Assembly: GCF_000760695.4 (NCBI RefSeq)
Contig: NZ_JHEG04000001.1
Coordinates: forward strand, 6,640,204 to 6,704,203
Reading direction: 5' to 3'
DNA: 64,000 nucleotides
Source of the DNA: Tolypothrix bouteillei VB521301
Lineage (GTDB): Bacteria > Cyanobacteriota > Cyanobacteriia > Cyanobacteriales > Nostocaceae
Numbering within the stretch: the stretch's first letter is position 1; each line of letters begins with the position of its first letter. This document shows positions 56,027-64,000 of this stretch, piece by piece. Under the pieces are notes generated by a model. That model saw only the letters and a list, made by a program, of their open reading frames with translations. It ran no database searches and was not told the DNA's origin. Made by a program: the position numbers and the translations under genes.

Positions 56027-57538
56027 GCATCCAATCAATTAGTTTTCCTACGAGTAGGGACATTTCTGCCAAGAAGCCAAGCTCCCAGTTGAAAGAATTG
56101 GGTTTCCAATCAATTAGTTTCCCTAACGAGTAGGGACAAGAAGAAGATATGGCAAAAAGAGGGATGTTCAGTTTCGTTTCCAATCAATTAGTTTCCCTAA
56201 CGAGTAGGGACTGAATTACGGTTACTTTTGCAAACTTGAATTTTTTAGTTTCCAATCAATTAGTTTCCCTAACGAGTAGGGACCTAATTTACATAATATT
56301 TGAATTCCTGTCAATTCAATTGGTTTCCAATCAATTAGTTTCCCTAACGAGTAGGGACCCGCAAGCACAGCAGTGGTGGAGCAGTCGGTAAAACTAAGTT
56401 TCCAATCAATTAGTTTCCCTAACGAGTAGGGACATAATGTTTACTCTTGTGTTGTTAATTGTATAGATATCAATGTTTCCAATCAATTAGTTTCCCTAAC
56501 GAGTAGGGACATCGCTAAAAATTTAAATAGAAACTATACTTGTAAGTTTCCAATCAATTAGTTTCCCTAACGAGTAGGGACAAAGAGTTGCTCAAAAATG
56601 GCAGATTAGTTTTAAGTTGTTTCCAATCAATTAGTTTCCCTAACGAGTAGGGACTCGCAGACTGCCCACAAGAGAGATTTGTCGATGCACCCCGACGTTT
56701 CCAATCAATTAGTTTCCCTAACGAGTAGGGACGTGAAGCAAATCTTGAGCATTGCCCCCAATGCCTTGTCGTTTCCAATCAATTAGTTTCCCTAACGAGT
56801 AGGGACCCTTTTACTAAATTGCTTGTGGAGACTATCGTTAGTCAAAGTTTCCAATCAATTAGTTTCCCTAACGAGTAGGGACCAATTGTGGATTTAAAAG
56901 TTGGCGTTAATCAGCCTCGTTTCCAATCAATTAGTTTCCCTAACGAGTAGGGACTCTCTTAAAAAACTTGACATTGTTGTTTGTAAACTGAAGTTTCCAA
57001 TCAATTAGTTTCCCTAACGAGTAGGGACGTTTCCAGCCAATGGGCTGGGCAACCCAAGACCCTAGAGTTTCCAATCAATTAGTTTCCCTAACGAGTAGGG
57101 ACATTGCAGCAATTGACATGGGGATAGACAATTTAATGGTTTCCAATCAATTAGTTTCCCTAACGAGTAGGGACCAGGCACTCGCCATTTTTAAAGAACA
57201 GGCTCCTAAGTTGTTTCCAATCAATTAGTTTCCCTAACGAGTAGGGACATGAATATCCCTATATTGGAGGATGGTGGGTAGACAGTTTCCAATCAATTAG
57301 TTTCCCTAACGAGTAGGGACCCTTCGGGATAACATCTACAATCTGTCTGGGTTTGAGTTTCCAATCAATTAGTTTCCCTAACGAGTAGGGACCCAAAAAA
57401 CAATGAAACAGGATATCTGGCAGATCGCGTTTCCAATCAATTAGTTTCCCTAACGAGTAGGGACAAATCGGTCTCAGCCGCATGCATAAGGGTAAGATGC
57501 CCGTTTCCAATCAATTAGTTTCCCTAACGAGTAGGGAC
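56027..57538 (-). CRISPR. CRISPR array, 20 perfect 36-bp repeats plus one degenerate terminal repeat
   Basis: Repeats begin GTTTCCAATCAATTAG and end CGAGTAGGGAC on the plus strand. Read on the minus strand they end in TTGATTGGAAAC, the usual GAAAC-type 3' end, with a CCCTA/TAGGG stem, so transcription from the minus strand is inferred. There are 20 spacers of 35-42 bp. The degenerate repeat (56027-56061, 35 bp, GCATCC start and one deleted base) marks the trailer; the leader is at the high-coordinate end. No cas gene lies within the window, about 6 kb beyond the leader or 56 kb the other way, so the array is processed by proteins encoded elsewhere. Repeat type fits cyanobacterial type I-D/III systems, but this is not certain. 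Confidence 0.97.
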
Positions 57539-57844
57539 CCCTCCAGTTTAGACCCTTACCCCGCAAGGAGTCCAGGGGCAGTTTGCGAGGGGGTCAGAAT
57601 TTAGGAAGAGAACCGGGAAAAAATTCATCATATAAATCGCTGAAATGCTTACTGAGTAAGGCGGCGAGGGGGTCAACGGAAGAATCAGTATTTCAGGGTT
57701 TTGCTGACCCCCTCGCCGCTAATTAGACAATAATCGAATCACAAAAATAAGTTGTTACTCTCCTTATACAGAGGAATTTGCTTGAGTTTTGTGAAAACTA
57801 GCTTTTGATGGGCATTGCCTACCCTACTCACAACTAACAAAATA
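57539..57844 (-). promoter_or_regulatory. CRISPR leader region
   Basis: Upstream of the array on the transcribed strand. GCGAGGGGGTCAG (57585-57597) and GCGGCGAGGGGGTCA (57661-57675) are direct copies, and TGACCCCCTCGCCGC (57705-57719) is the exact inverse of the second, giving a 15-bp stem with a 29-nt loop. An AT-rich stretch between the copies may hold the promoter. No gene. Confidence 0.65.
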
Positions 57845-58618
57845 TTAAAATGGCAAAAATTGCAGTAAGAGGGAACCAATACTTCCTACAAAATCCACAA
57901 GAGTGGGTTTAGCAGGTTTGAGTGCGGGATCGATATAGGGTGTTTGTAATTCTTGGATAAATGCTTGCGCTGTTTGCATTCCCGCAGCATTCTTTTCAGA
58001 TGTAAATAACTTGTCTGCAACTTGGGCATCTTGGAATGCGCCTTGTCTGTCCATACTTTGATAGCGGGCTATACCGCGAGCGAGATATGCACCAGCGTAA
58101 TCGGGCTTGGCTGCGATCGCCTGAGTAAAATAGTCAATAGCTGCCTGATGGTTGCCTTTTTGTGCTTCTGCTACACCCCAGGCATAAAATTCCTCTGGTT
58201 TTGCACTCTGTAAGGGTATCCCTGTCGCACCTTGCACGTTAGCAACGTTAATATCTGTACTGGGTAACTCTGCATTATATAGATAGCTACGCCTTAAATC
58301 GGCACCTGCTAAACTTGCTCCTGTGAGTTTGGCAGCACTCAGGTTAGCACCAAAGAAACTAGCACCGCTTAAGTTAGCGTTTCTTAAATCCGCACCAATT
58401 AAGTTAGCACGGCTGAGGTTAGCTCCTGCAAGATTTGCTCCGTTCAAATCTGCCCCTGATAAGTCAGCCATGACCAAACCAGCTCCAGATAAATCGCAAC
58501 CCGAACATTTTTTGCTAGCCAGTAATTGTCTGAGATGTTCGGGATTTGCTGCTAGGGCAGTTTGGCTGAGGCTGAGAATAGTGAAAAATGCGGTTGTGGC
58601 TAAAATTTGGCTTTTCAT
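57845..58618 (-). CDS. Secreted pentapeptide-repeat/TPR protein
   Basis: About 257 residues from ATG 58618 (MKSQILATTAFFTILS). Signal peptide to about ALAANP, a Cys pair (KKCSGCDLSG), pentapeptide repeats about 40-125 (ADLNGANLAGANLSRANL), then TPR-like helices about 145-215 (AEAQKGNHQAAIDYFTQAIA). The tail ends in a hydrophobic SLLLQFLPF. The combination is frequent in cyanobacteria, probably a periplasmic or lumenal scaffold. Two more genes of similar make follow upstream on the same strand. Confidence 0.85.
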   Translation of the reverse strand: MKSQILATTAFFTILSLSQTALAANPEHLRQLLASKKCSGCDLSGAGLVMADLSGADLNGANLAGANLSRANLIGADLRNANLSGASFFGANLSAAKLTGASLAGADLRRSYLYNAELPSTDINVANVQGATGIPLQSAKPEEFYAWGVAEAQKGNHQAAIDYFTQAIAAKPDYAGAYLARGIARYQSMDRQGAFQDAQVADKLFTSEKNAAGMQTAQAFIQELQTPYIDPALKPAKPTLVDFVGSIGSLLLQFLPF

Positions 58619-58721
58619 ATGCGAAGATGCGTGCATATTTTCCTAACTCGTTCAAAATCGGGAAAATGGTTTATAATTTTTATGGACTCTCAGCAGTTAT
58701 ACTGACGTAAAAGTACTTAAT

Positions 58722-58868
58722 TTAATTTTTCTGTGGCGTCAAAGTGATAACAGTTTGACTTTGCCCTGTTCTTCCTCTAGGTGTTCGCCATGAAGAAGGT
58801 AAGCCCAGTTCTGCAAATAAACTTAAAGAAAAGGTCAAGCCAGCAGCTAGCAATAGTTTTTCAAGCAT
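58722..58868 (-). CDS. Putative 48-residue exported or membrane peptide
   Basis: ATG to TAA with GGGGA 8 bases upstream. An N-terminal hydrophobic stretch (EKLLLAAGLTFSLSLFAELG) resembles a signal peptide; the rest is polar and basic (SSWRTPRGRTGQSQ). It sits between two exported pentapeptide-repeat genes on the same strand. No family recognised. Confidence 0.5.
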   Translation of the reverse strand: MLEKLLLAAGLTFSLSLFAELGLPSSWRTPRGRTGQSQTVITLTPQKN

Positions 58869-59036
58869 AGTAGTTTCCCCGCAACCAGTAGTCAGGTTGG
58901 TTTATATCTTTCGATTAAAATAAATTATTTGACTTCAACCTTAGAGATAAACAAGTAAGGGGAAAGCGATCCCTATCTTGCTAAGCAGTGACATTAGTCA
59001 CAGTGCAAGACAAAAGCTGACTGCCTGCAAATTTCC

Positions 59037-59665
59037 TTATGGTAAAGTTGCACCACTGAGGTTAGCACCATCTAAAAGAGTTCCTTTTAAACGAGCTCCC
59101 TCAAGGTTAACATCATTAAGATTAGCTCCTCTTAAGTCGGCACTACTTAGATTAGCATTGGTCAGATTGGCATTGTCAAGATTAGCACCACTGAGATTTG
59201 CATTGCTTAAATTAACACCGCTTAAGTTAGAACTCGCAAGATTGGTACCGGCAAGGATTGCACCGCTTAAATTAACATTTCTTAAATCCGCATTTTTAAG
59301 GTTGGCACCATTAAATGCGCCTTATGCAGTTTCATGCCTTGCAAGTTCTTTCCTTGCCAATTGAGACCACCAAGGTTTTTTCCCAGTTCGTTTTGCTGCT
59401 TGACAGCTGGTGGTGCTGCTAGTGGCTCTTCCGATTCTGGAACAGATACATCTATTCCTATTGGCGGAATAGATGTGTCTATAGGTAGTTGTGAGGTAGG
59501 TGCCTCAACGACTACCTTGTCTTGTGAAGAATTATCCACCGCTGCCACTCTTTGCTGTAAACTCTTTAGAGTCGTGTAAACTCCCATTCCAGTGAGAAGA
59601 ATTGCTCCAGTCATGACAGATGAAAGGGTAAAAAGCAATCTTTGTCGCTGTTTGGTGGGATACAT
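59037..59665 (-). pseudogene. Pentapeptide-repeat protein with a frameshift
   Basis: From ATG 59665 (MYPTKQRQRLLF): a membrane anchor (about 9-30), an acidic Pro-rich linker, then [19 protein letters not shown]. Near 59317 the frame is lost: the bases read TTTAATGGT where TTTAAATGGT would keep it. In the shifted frame about 90 more residues of A(D/N)LXX repeats run cleanly to a stop at 59037-59039. One base is missing in an A-run, so this may be a true mutation, a sequencing error or slippage. If active it would have about 210 residues. Confidence 0.75.
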
Positions 59666-60126
59666 TTGCCGTGCCTCAATTTTTAAATTCCAATTTGTGC
59701 CAACTGATAAAATGTTGACGCCAAATACCATCAATGTGTATCAGTAACCAGGTGCAGTAACTACAAACAAGTGACCGTTTTTATCTGTTTTAGTGTCTGC
59801 AGTTGATAAGGGCTACTTAAAAAGAGGAAATGGAGAGTCGTGAAAATATAACGATTGTACTTCTAACTGATACAATTCTTAAAGGATATGGCGATAAATA
59901 AAGATAGGGCTTCTCAAGAAATACACTTTGCTATTCTCTTCAGAAGCCATTATGAACTATCTGTAACAGAATGGGTGAAAAAATTTTCTTTTTTTCTAAC
60001 CCCTGCCTTTTTTCAATCAAATAGGTAGCATAATAAACAGTATATTACGCAATATAAACACACTAGAAATTCTTCAAAAAGAAAAAAGATAATCCTAACT
60101 AGTTAACTTTGATTTTGCCAACGGAT
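59666..60126. other. Intergenic region, nothing recognised
   Basis: AT-rich, low complexity in parts (TTTTCTTTTTTTCT near 59980). No coding frame, repeat or terminator supported. Confidence 0.4.
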
Positions 60127-60393
60127 TTAATTAATATCTTTTTCATCCTCATCTTCATCACATATTGTCAAAACTTCAGGCGCACAGCGTTTAATAACGA
60201 CAACAAGTCCTTGTGCGCCCTCATCGGTTAAATCTTCAACATATCCAGAGTAAGCGATAACAGCCTCTTCACGATTTAAAAAGGGTCCAAAATAATAGAT
60301 ACATCGCGGCTTAGTTGTCATAATTTCCACCCACCAATCTTCAGGACTTTTTTGCATACTGTATAACAAAAGTACTTTTTTAAGATTACACAT
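60127..60393 (-). CDS. DUF1816 domain protein
   Basis: 88 residues. WWVEIMTTKPRCIYYFGPF and VEDLTDEGAQGLVVVIKRCA, ending PEVLTICDEDEDE, are the DUF1816 landmarks. The family is cyanobacterial; relatives resemble part of phycobilisome linkers, but no role is proven. An internal ATG at 60357 is a possible start. Acidic C-terminus. Confidence 0.82.
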   Translation of the reverse strand: MCNLKKVLLLYSMQKSPEDWWVEIMTTKPRCIYYFGPFLNREEAVIAYSGYVEDLTDEGAQGLVVVIKRCAPEVLTICDEDEDEKDIN

Positions 60394-60638
60394 CTTTTAT
60401 ACTATTTTTTTGCTCAGATCTATTTCTACGATCGCAATCTCTATATACAAAGAAAAAACACTTCTCATTTTGTTTACTTTTCTTAATACCTTGTATAAAG
60501 GGATAAAGCTAATACTCCTGATAGATAGATAATTTATTCCAAGGGATTGATGGAAATGTAAGAAAAATCTGTAGAAATATAATTAATAGCATTAAAAAAT
60601 AGGCCGATTAAAGTTGTTTCTTATTGAGGTAAGAGGGC

Positions 60639-63140
60639 ATGGCTGTAGGTATACATAGACGTGCTGTAGGCGTATTTCCACACCGTCGAGATGTGGAAAA
60701 TGCCTTACAAGAATTGAGAAGTTCTGGCTTTCCAATGGACAGGGTATCTGTTATTAAGCGAGATGCCGATCGCAAAGATGAAATTGCGGGTGCCGAAGTC
60801 CGGGAAAACGTTGGCAATAAAGCAGACGAGGGTGCTACAGCAGGAGCAGTTTCTGGAGGAGTTTTAGGCGGATTAACAGGATTGTTAGTTGGCTTGGGAA
60901 CTTTAGCGATTCCGGGAATCGGTCCAATTATGCTTGCTGGAGCAACAGCAACCGCGCTAGCAACAACTTTAGCGGGTGCTGGAATTGGTGCAGCAACGGG
61001 TGGCGTAGTTGGTGCATTAATTGGCTTGGGTATTCCTGAAGAACGGGCTAGAGTCTACAACGAGAGACTGGAGAGGGGAGATTACCTCGTTATTATAGAT
61101 GGTACTGACGCTGAAATTGCCAGAGCAAGAGATATTTTGACCCGTGGGGGAGTACAAGAATTTGCTGTTTACGATCGCCCCGAACACAAGCAAGGAACAG
61201 CGACCCCCGTGGCTGCTACCCCAGGTGTAGTGGGTGCAGTCCCGAATGCAACACCACATACACATAGAAGAAGAAGAGCAATTGGTGTCTTCCCCAATCG
61301 CCGAGATGCAGAAGTCGCACTCACCGAATTGCGGGATGCTGGTTTTCCCCTCAGTCAGATTTCACTGATAGCTAAAGACGGAAATCACAACACAAATTTA
61401 ACCGACACAGCTGTTGGCAGAGGTAACAAGGCTGACGAGGGTGCAAAAGCAGGGGCTGTGACAGGTGGAGCTTTAGGCGGTCTGGGCGGCTTGCTGGTAG
61501 GTCTTGGTGCGTTAGCGATTCCTGGGATTGGACCCGTGATTGCAGGTGGTGCAGTTGCAACAGCATTGGCTACCACCGCAGCTGGTGCGGGAATTGGAGC
61601 CGCAGCTGGTGGAGTCACAGGCGGACTTGTGGGTCTGGGAATTCCTGAAAACCGCGCCAAAGTTTACAACGACCGCTTGAACAGGGGTGACTATCTGATC
61701 ATTGTCGATGGTACAGACGATGAAGTCCGTCGTGCGGAAGCCATTCTCAAACGTCACGGAATTCAAGAGTTTGATACCTTTGACGCGGCTGATACAACTG
61801 GCGTGCATCGCCACGATTCTGACAGAGATATTCATCCTGTAGTGGGTGCAGCACCACATACACACAGAAGAAGAAGAGCAATTGGTGTCTTCCCCAATCG
61901 CCGAGATGCAGAAGTCGCACTCACGGAATTGCGGGATGCTGGTTTTCCCCTCAGTCAGATTTCACTGATAGCTAAAGACGGAAATCACAACACAAATTTA
62001 ACCGACACAGCTGTTGGCAGAGGTAACAAGGCTGACGAGGGTGCAAAAGCAGGGGCTGTGACAGGTGGAGCTTTAGGCGGTCTGGGCGGCTTGCTGGTAG
62101 GTCTTGGTGCGTTAGCGATTCCTGGGATTGGACCCGTGATTGCAGGTGGTGCAGTTGCAACAGCATTGGCTACCACCGCAGCTGGTGCGGGAATTGGAGC
62201 CGCAGCTGGTGGAGTCACAGGCGGACTTGTGGGTCTGGGAATTCCTGAAAACCGCGCCAAAGTTTACAACGACCGCTTGAACAGGGGTGACTATCTGATC
62301 ATTGTCGATGGTACAGACGATGAAGTCCGTCGTGCGGAAGCCATTCTCAAACGTCACGGAATTCAAGAGTTTGATACCTTTGACGCGGCTGATACAACTG
62401 GCGTGCATCGCCACGATTCTGACAGAGATATTCATCCTGTAGTGGGTGCAGCACCACATACACACAGAAGAAGAAGAGCAATTGGTGTCTTCCCCAATCG
62501 CCGAGATGCAGAAGTCGCACTCACGGAATTGCGGGATGCTGGTTTTCCCCTCAGTCAGATTTCACTGATAGCTAAAGACGGAAATCACAACACAAATTTA
62601 ACCGACACAGCTGTTGGCAGAGGTAACAAGGCTGACGAGGGTGCAAAAGCAGGGGCTGTGACAGGTGGAGCTTTAGGCGGTCTGGGCGGCTTGCTGGTAG
62701 GTCTTGGTGCGTTAGCGATTCCTGGAATTGGACCTGTGATTGCAGGTGGTGCAGTTGCAACAGCATTGGCTACCACCGCAGCTGGTGCGGGAATTGGAGC
62801 CGCAGCTGGTGGAGTCACAGGCGGGCTTGTGGGTCTGGGAATTCCTGAGAATCGCGCCAAAGTCTACAACGACCGCTTGAACAGGGGCGACTATCTGATC
62901 ATTGTCGATGGTACAGATGATGAAGTCCGTCGTGCGGAAGCCATTCTCAAACGTCATGGAATTCAAGAGTTTGATACCTTTGATGCGGCTGATACAACTG
63001 GCGTGCATCGCCACGATTCTGACAGAAGCATTCATCATGATGCGCCCGTTGTAAATACAACTTCCACCGAACATGGAGTAGGGTACGACAAAGACGATCC
63101 TGCTGTCATCATTGTTGACCATCGGAACGAAAAAGTATAA
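60639..63140 (+). CDS. General-stress-protein-17M-type protein with four tandem domains
   Basis: 833 residues made of four copies of a domain of about 200 residues. Each copy has a YflT-like start (RAVGVFPHRRDVENALQELR), a Gly/Ala-rich hydrophobic double hairpin with glycine zippers (LGGLTGLLVGLGTLAIPGIG, AGAGIGAATGGVVGALIGLG), and an end like GDYLVIIDGTDAEIARARDI. The first copy is diverged; copies 2 to 4 are almost identical. Single-copy relatives in other cyanobacteria are associated with stress. The zippers may insert in membranes. AAGTTG and TGAGGTAAGAGGGC precede the ATG. Confidence 0.87.
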   Translation: MAVGIHRRAVGVFPHRRDVENALQELRSSGFPMDRVSVIKRDADRKDEIAGAEVRENVGNKADEGATAGAVSGGVLGGLTGLLVGLGTLAIPGIGPIMLAGATATALATTLAGAGIGAATGGVVGALIGLGIPEERARVYNERLERGDYLVIIDGTDAEIARARDILTRGGVQEFAVYDRPEHKQGTATPVAATPGVVGAVPNATPHTHRRRRAIGVFPNRRDAEVALTELRDAGFPLSQISLIAKDGNHNTNLTDTAVGRGNKADEGAKAGAVTGGALGGLGGLLVGLGALAIPGIGPVIAGGAVATALATTAAGAGIGAAAGGVTGGLVGLGIPENRAKVYNDRLNRGDYLIIVDGTDDEVRRAEAILKRHGIQEFDTFDAADTTGVHRHDSDRDIHPVVGAAPHTHRRRRAIGVFPNRRDAEVALTELRDAGFPLSQISLIAKDGNHNTNLTDTAVGRGNKADEGAKAGAVTGGALGGLGGLLVGLGALAIPGIGPVIAGGAVATALATTAAGAGIGAAAGGVTGGLVGLGIPENRAKVYNDRLNRGDYLIIVDGTDDEVRRAEAILKRHGIQEFDTFDAADTTGVHRHDSDRDIHPVVGAAPHTHRRRRAIGVFPNRRDAEVALTELRDAGFPLSQISLIAKDGNHNTNLTDTAVGRGNKADEGAKAGAVTGGALGGLGGLLVGLGALAIPGIGPVIAGGAVATALATTAAGAGIGAAAGGVTGGLVGLGIPENRAKVYNDRLNRGDYLIIVDGTDDEVRRAEAILKRHGIQEFDTFDAADTTGVHRHDSDRSIHHDAPVVNTTSTEHGVGYDKDDPAVIIVDHRNEKV
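61251..63050 (+). repeat. Three tandem 600-bp in-frame repeats
   Basis: Units 61251-61850, 61851-62450 and 62451-63050 differ by only a handful of bases, mostly silent, so they duplicated recently. Each unit is one domain plus a linker with THRRRRAIGVF. Confidence 0.95.
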
Positions 63141-63225
63141 GAGCGTTGGGTGTTAGTGGTTAATTCTTAATAACTACTAACACCTGACACCTAACCACTA
63201 ACTATTAATAAAGGATTGATTCAAA

Positions 63226-63696
63226 ATGAAAAAGCTAATTCCCTTCGTATTTGGTTCTCTTTTAGTTTTTGGTGCAGCTGCTTGCAGTCCCGATGTTTCC
63301 AAGAGCAGTTCAGAAGCACCTAACAATACAAACGAAGCAGCGCAAGCACCAGCGCCAGAAGCAACCGAAGCAGCTCTTAAGGATGCTCAAAGTCAAGTTC
63401 GTAGAGACCAGCTTAATGCTGACATTAAGGCTCGTGAAGAACGCAATAATGCCTTGAATGATGGCAAAGCCGCAAGCCGCTCTGAAGACGATCTAGAAAG
63501 TGAAGTTCGCTCTAAGTTAGAAGCTAACATTCCTAACGGTCAGTTGACTGTTGCAGCTGAGGATAACGGAACAGTTACAGTTGCGGGAACTGTTACAAAT
63601 CAAGAGCAACTTAACAAGATTGAGCCTTTAGCCAAGCAAATTAAAGGTGTTACAACTGTAGTTAATAAAGCAAAAGTAGCTAAGCCTGCAAGCTAG
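63226..63696 (+). CDS. BON-domain lipoprotein
   Basis: 156 residues. Lipobox FGAAAC gives lipidation at about Cys20, followed by a Glu/Ala/Pro-rich spacer and coiled coil, then a BON domain (about 85-150: LESEVRSKLEANIPNGQLTV, GTVTNQEQLNKIEPLAKQIK). Such proteins stabilise the envelope or bind phospholipid. AAAGGA precedes the ATG. It follows the stress-protein gene by 85 bases and is probably part of the same stress-related group. Confidence 0.88.
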   Translation: MKKLIPFVFGSLLVFGAAACSPDVSKSSSEAPNNTNEAAQAPAPEATEAALKDAQSQVRRDQLNADIKAREERNNALNDGKAASRSEDDLESEVRSKLEANIPNGQLTVAAEDNGTVTVAGTVTNQEQLNKIEPLAKQIKGVTTVVNKAKVAKPAS

Positions 63697-63795
63697 CAAG
63701 TTGTGGGAAGTCAAAAGTCAAAAAATATTGCAGATAAAATATTTATTTTGACTTTTGACTTATCGTAGCGGTAGTAACTTAGATAGAGGAAGAAT

Positions 63796-64000
63796 ATGGA
63801 CGCTAACGCACAACAACTGCAACCTTTTGATGATGTTCCAGATACAACCTCATCCACGCCTGTAGCAGCAATTGAAGGTACTAAACCAAATCAGCCATTA
63901 TTACCACCTGCTAATAAATCTCAAGACAAATGGCAGCAAATCGGCGAACAAGTCTCACAAGTTTTAGCTGATTTACCAGATAACATAGGTAAAGTTTTTA
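63796..64000 (+). CDS. CAAD/CURT1-type thylakoid protein, 3' end outside window
   Basis: The ATG at 63796 has GAGGAAGAAT before it. Only 68 residues are visible: a Gln/Pro/Thr-rich polar N-terminus, then WQQIGEQVSQVLADLPDNIG, which is the start of the CAAD domain. In cyanobacteria this domain (CurT) bends thylakoid membranes, or is fused to some aminoacyl-tRNA synthetases. The two transmembrane helices lie beyond the edge. Confidence 0.75.
   Translation, partial: MDANAQQLQPFDDVPDTTSSTPVAAIEGTKPNQPLLPPANKSQDKWQQIGEQVSQVLADLPDNIGKVF

Noticed and set aside
58978..59364. A 128-codon plus-strand frame rich in KLAPLRLA units
   Set aside because: It is the antisense reading of the pentapeptide-repeat gene; such repeats always give an open Leu/Ala/Pro antisense frame. 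Similar shadows lie opposite the other pentapeptide genes (54166-54456, 58323-58646).
61385..62860. Repeated 64-, 91- and 117-codon minus-strand frames
   Set aside because: They are antisense shadows of the 600-bp coding repeats and recur with the same period.
1..64000. tRNA and rRNA genes
   Set aside because: No GTTCGAATC-type T-arm with a matching acceptor stem, and no rRNA motif, was found by eye on either strand. A tRNA scan would settle it.

Overview
The window is cyanobacterial chromosomal DNA, most likely from a filamentous, heterocyst-forming lineage (Nostocales; Scytonema/Calothrix/Tolypothrix-like). This is inferred from the dense HIP1 octamers (GCGATCGC), TAATGGC-type heptanucleotide repeats, a CAAD/CURT1-type protein, cyanobacterial efp-accB order, several Uma2 (DUF820) nuclease-like genes, four pentapeptide-repeat genes, a DUF1816 gene and a PilT-type ATPase followed by a KaiB-fold protein. 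No rRNA or tRNA gene and no complete insertion sequence was seen.

Layout. 1-7.6 kb: a sensor protein running off the left edge, a small membrane protein, the succinate dehydrogenase flavoprotein, a GDT1-type (Mnx-like) Mn exporter behind an apparent yybP-ykoY manganese riboswitch, and a recent tandem duplication of a TPR gene. 8-17.7 kb: a basic-tailed hypothetical, a DUF39 homocysteine-biosynthesis protein, a secreted trypsin-like protease, an unusual CHAT-GAF-EAL protein, a membrane monooxygenase-like protein, DUF3611 and Uma2. 17.8-27.9 kb: a histidine kinase/response regulator pair with overlapping genes, a pentapeptide/transmembrane protein, a peptidoglycan-binding protein with a 36-bp coding repeat, a PAS-GAF histidine kinase and wecB. 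28.7-37.9 kb: pilT and the KaiB-like gene, two PstS-like binding proteins, a divergent glutathione reductase, Uma2, a PD-(D/E)XK-like protein overlapping a Dam-type methylase, and an antitoxin with a broken PIN toxin. 38-46.8 kb: acyltransferase, proS, DUF2993, GerMN, ArsR, accB, efp, a hidden 30-residue membrane peptide and a desaturase/dehydrogenase fusion. 47-55.5 kb: a cNMP/AAA+/polyferredoxin fusion, LtrA, Uma2, a TrkA-type channel, a pentapeptide gene and tenA. 56-57.5 kb: a CRISPR array without cas genes nearby. 57.8-64 kb: pentapeptide genes (one frameshifted), a DUF1816 gene, a stress protein expanded by 600-bp in-frame repeats, a BON lipoprotein and the start of a CAAD gene.

Functional themes are signalling (three sensor proteins, a c-di-GMP-type EAL domain), envelope and stress functions (peptidoglycan binding, GerMN, BON, stress-protein repeats), metal and redox homeostasis (Mn exporter with riboswitch, glutathione reductase, polyferredoxin fusion) and defence or selfish elements (CRISPR, Dam/nuclease pair, antitoxin remnant, MITE-like repeats). 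The strongest candidates for something under-described are the CHAT-GAF-EAL protein, the regulatory RNA before the Mn exporter, the degenerate AAA+/ferredoxin fusion and the repeat module that often sits at gene ends and supplies stop codons. Functions are assigned by motif reading only; no database search was run.
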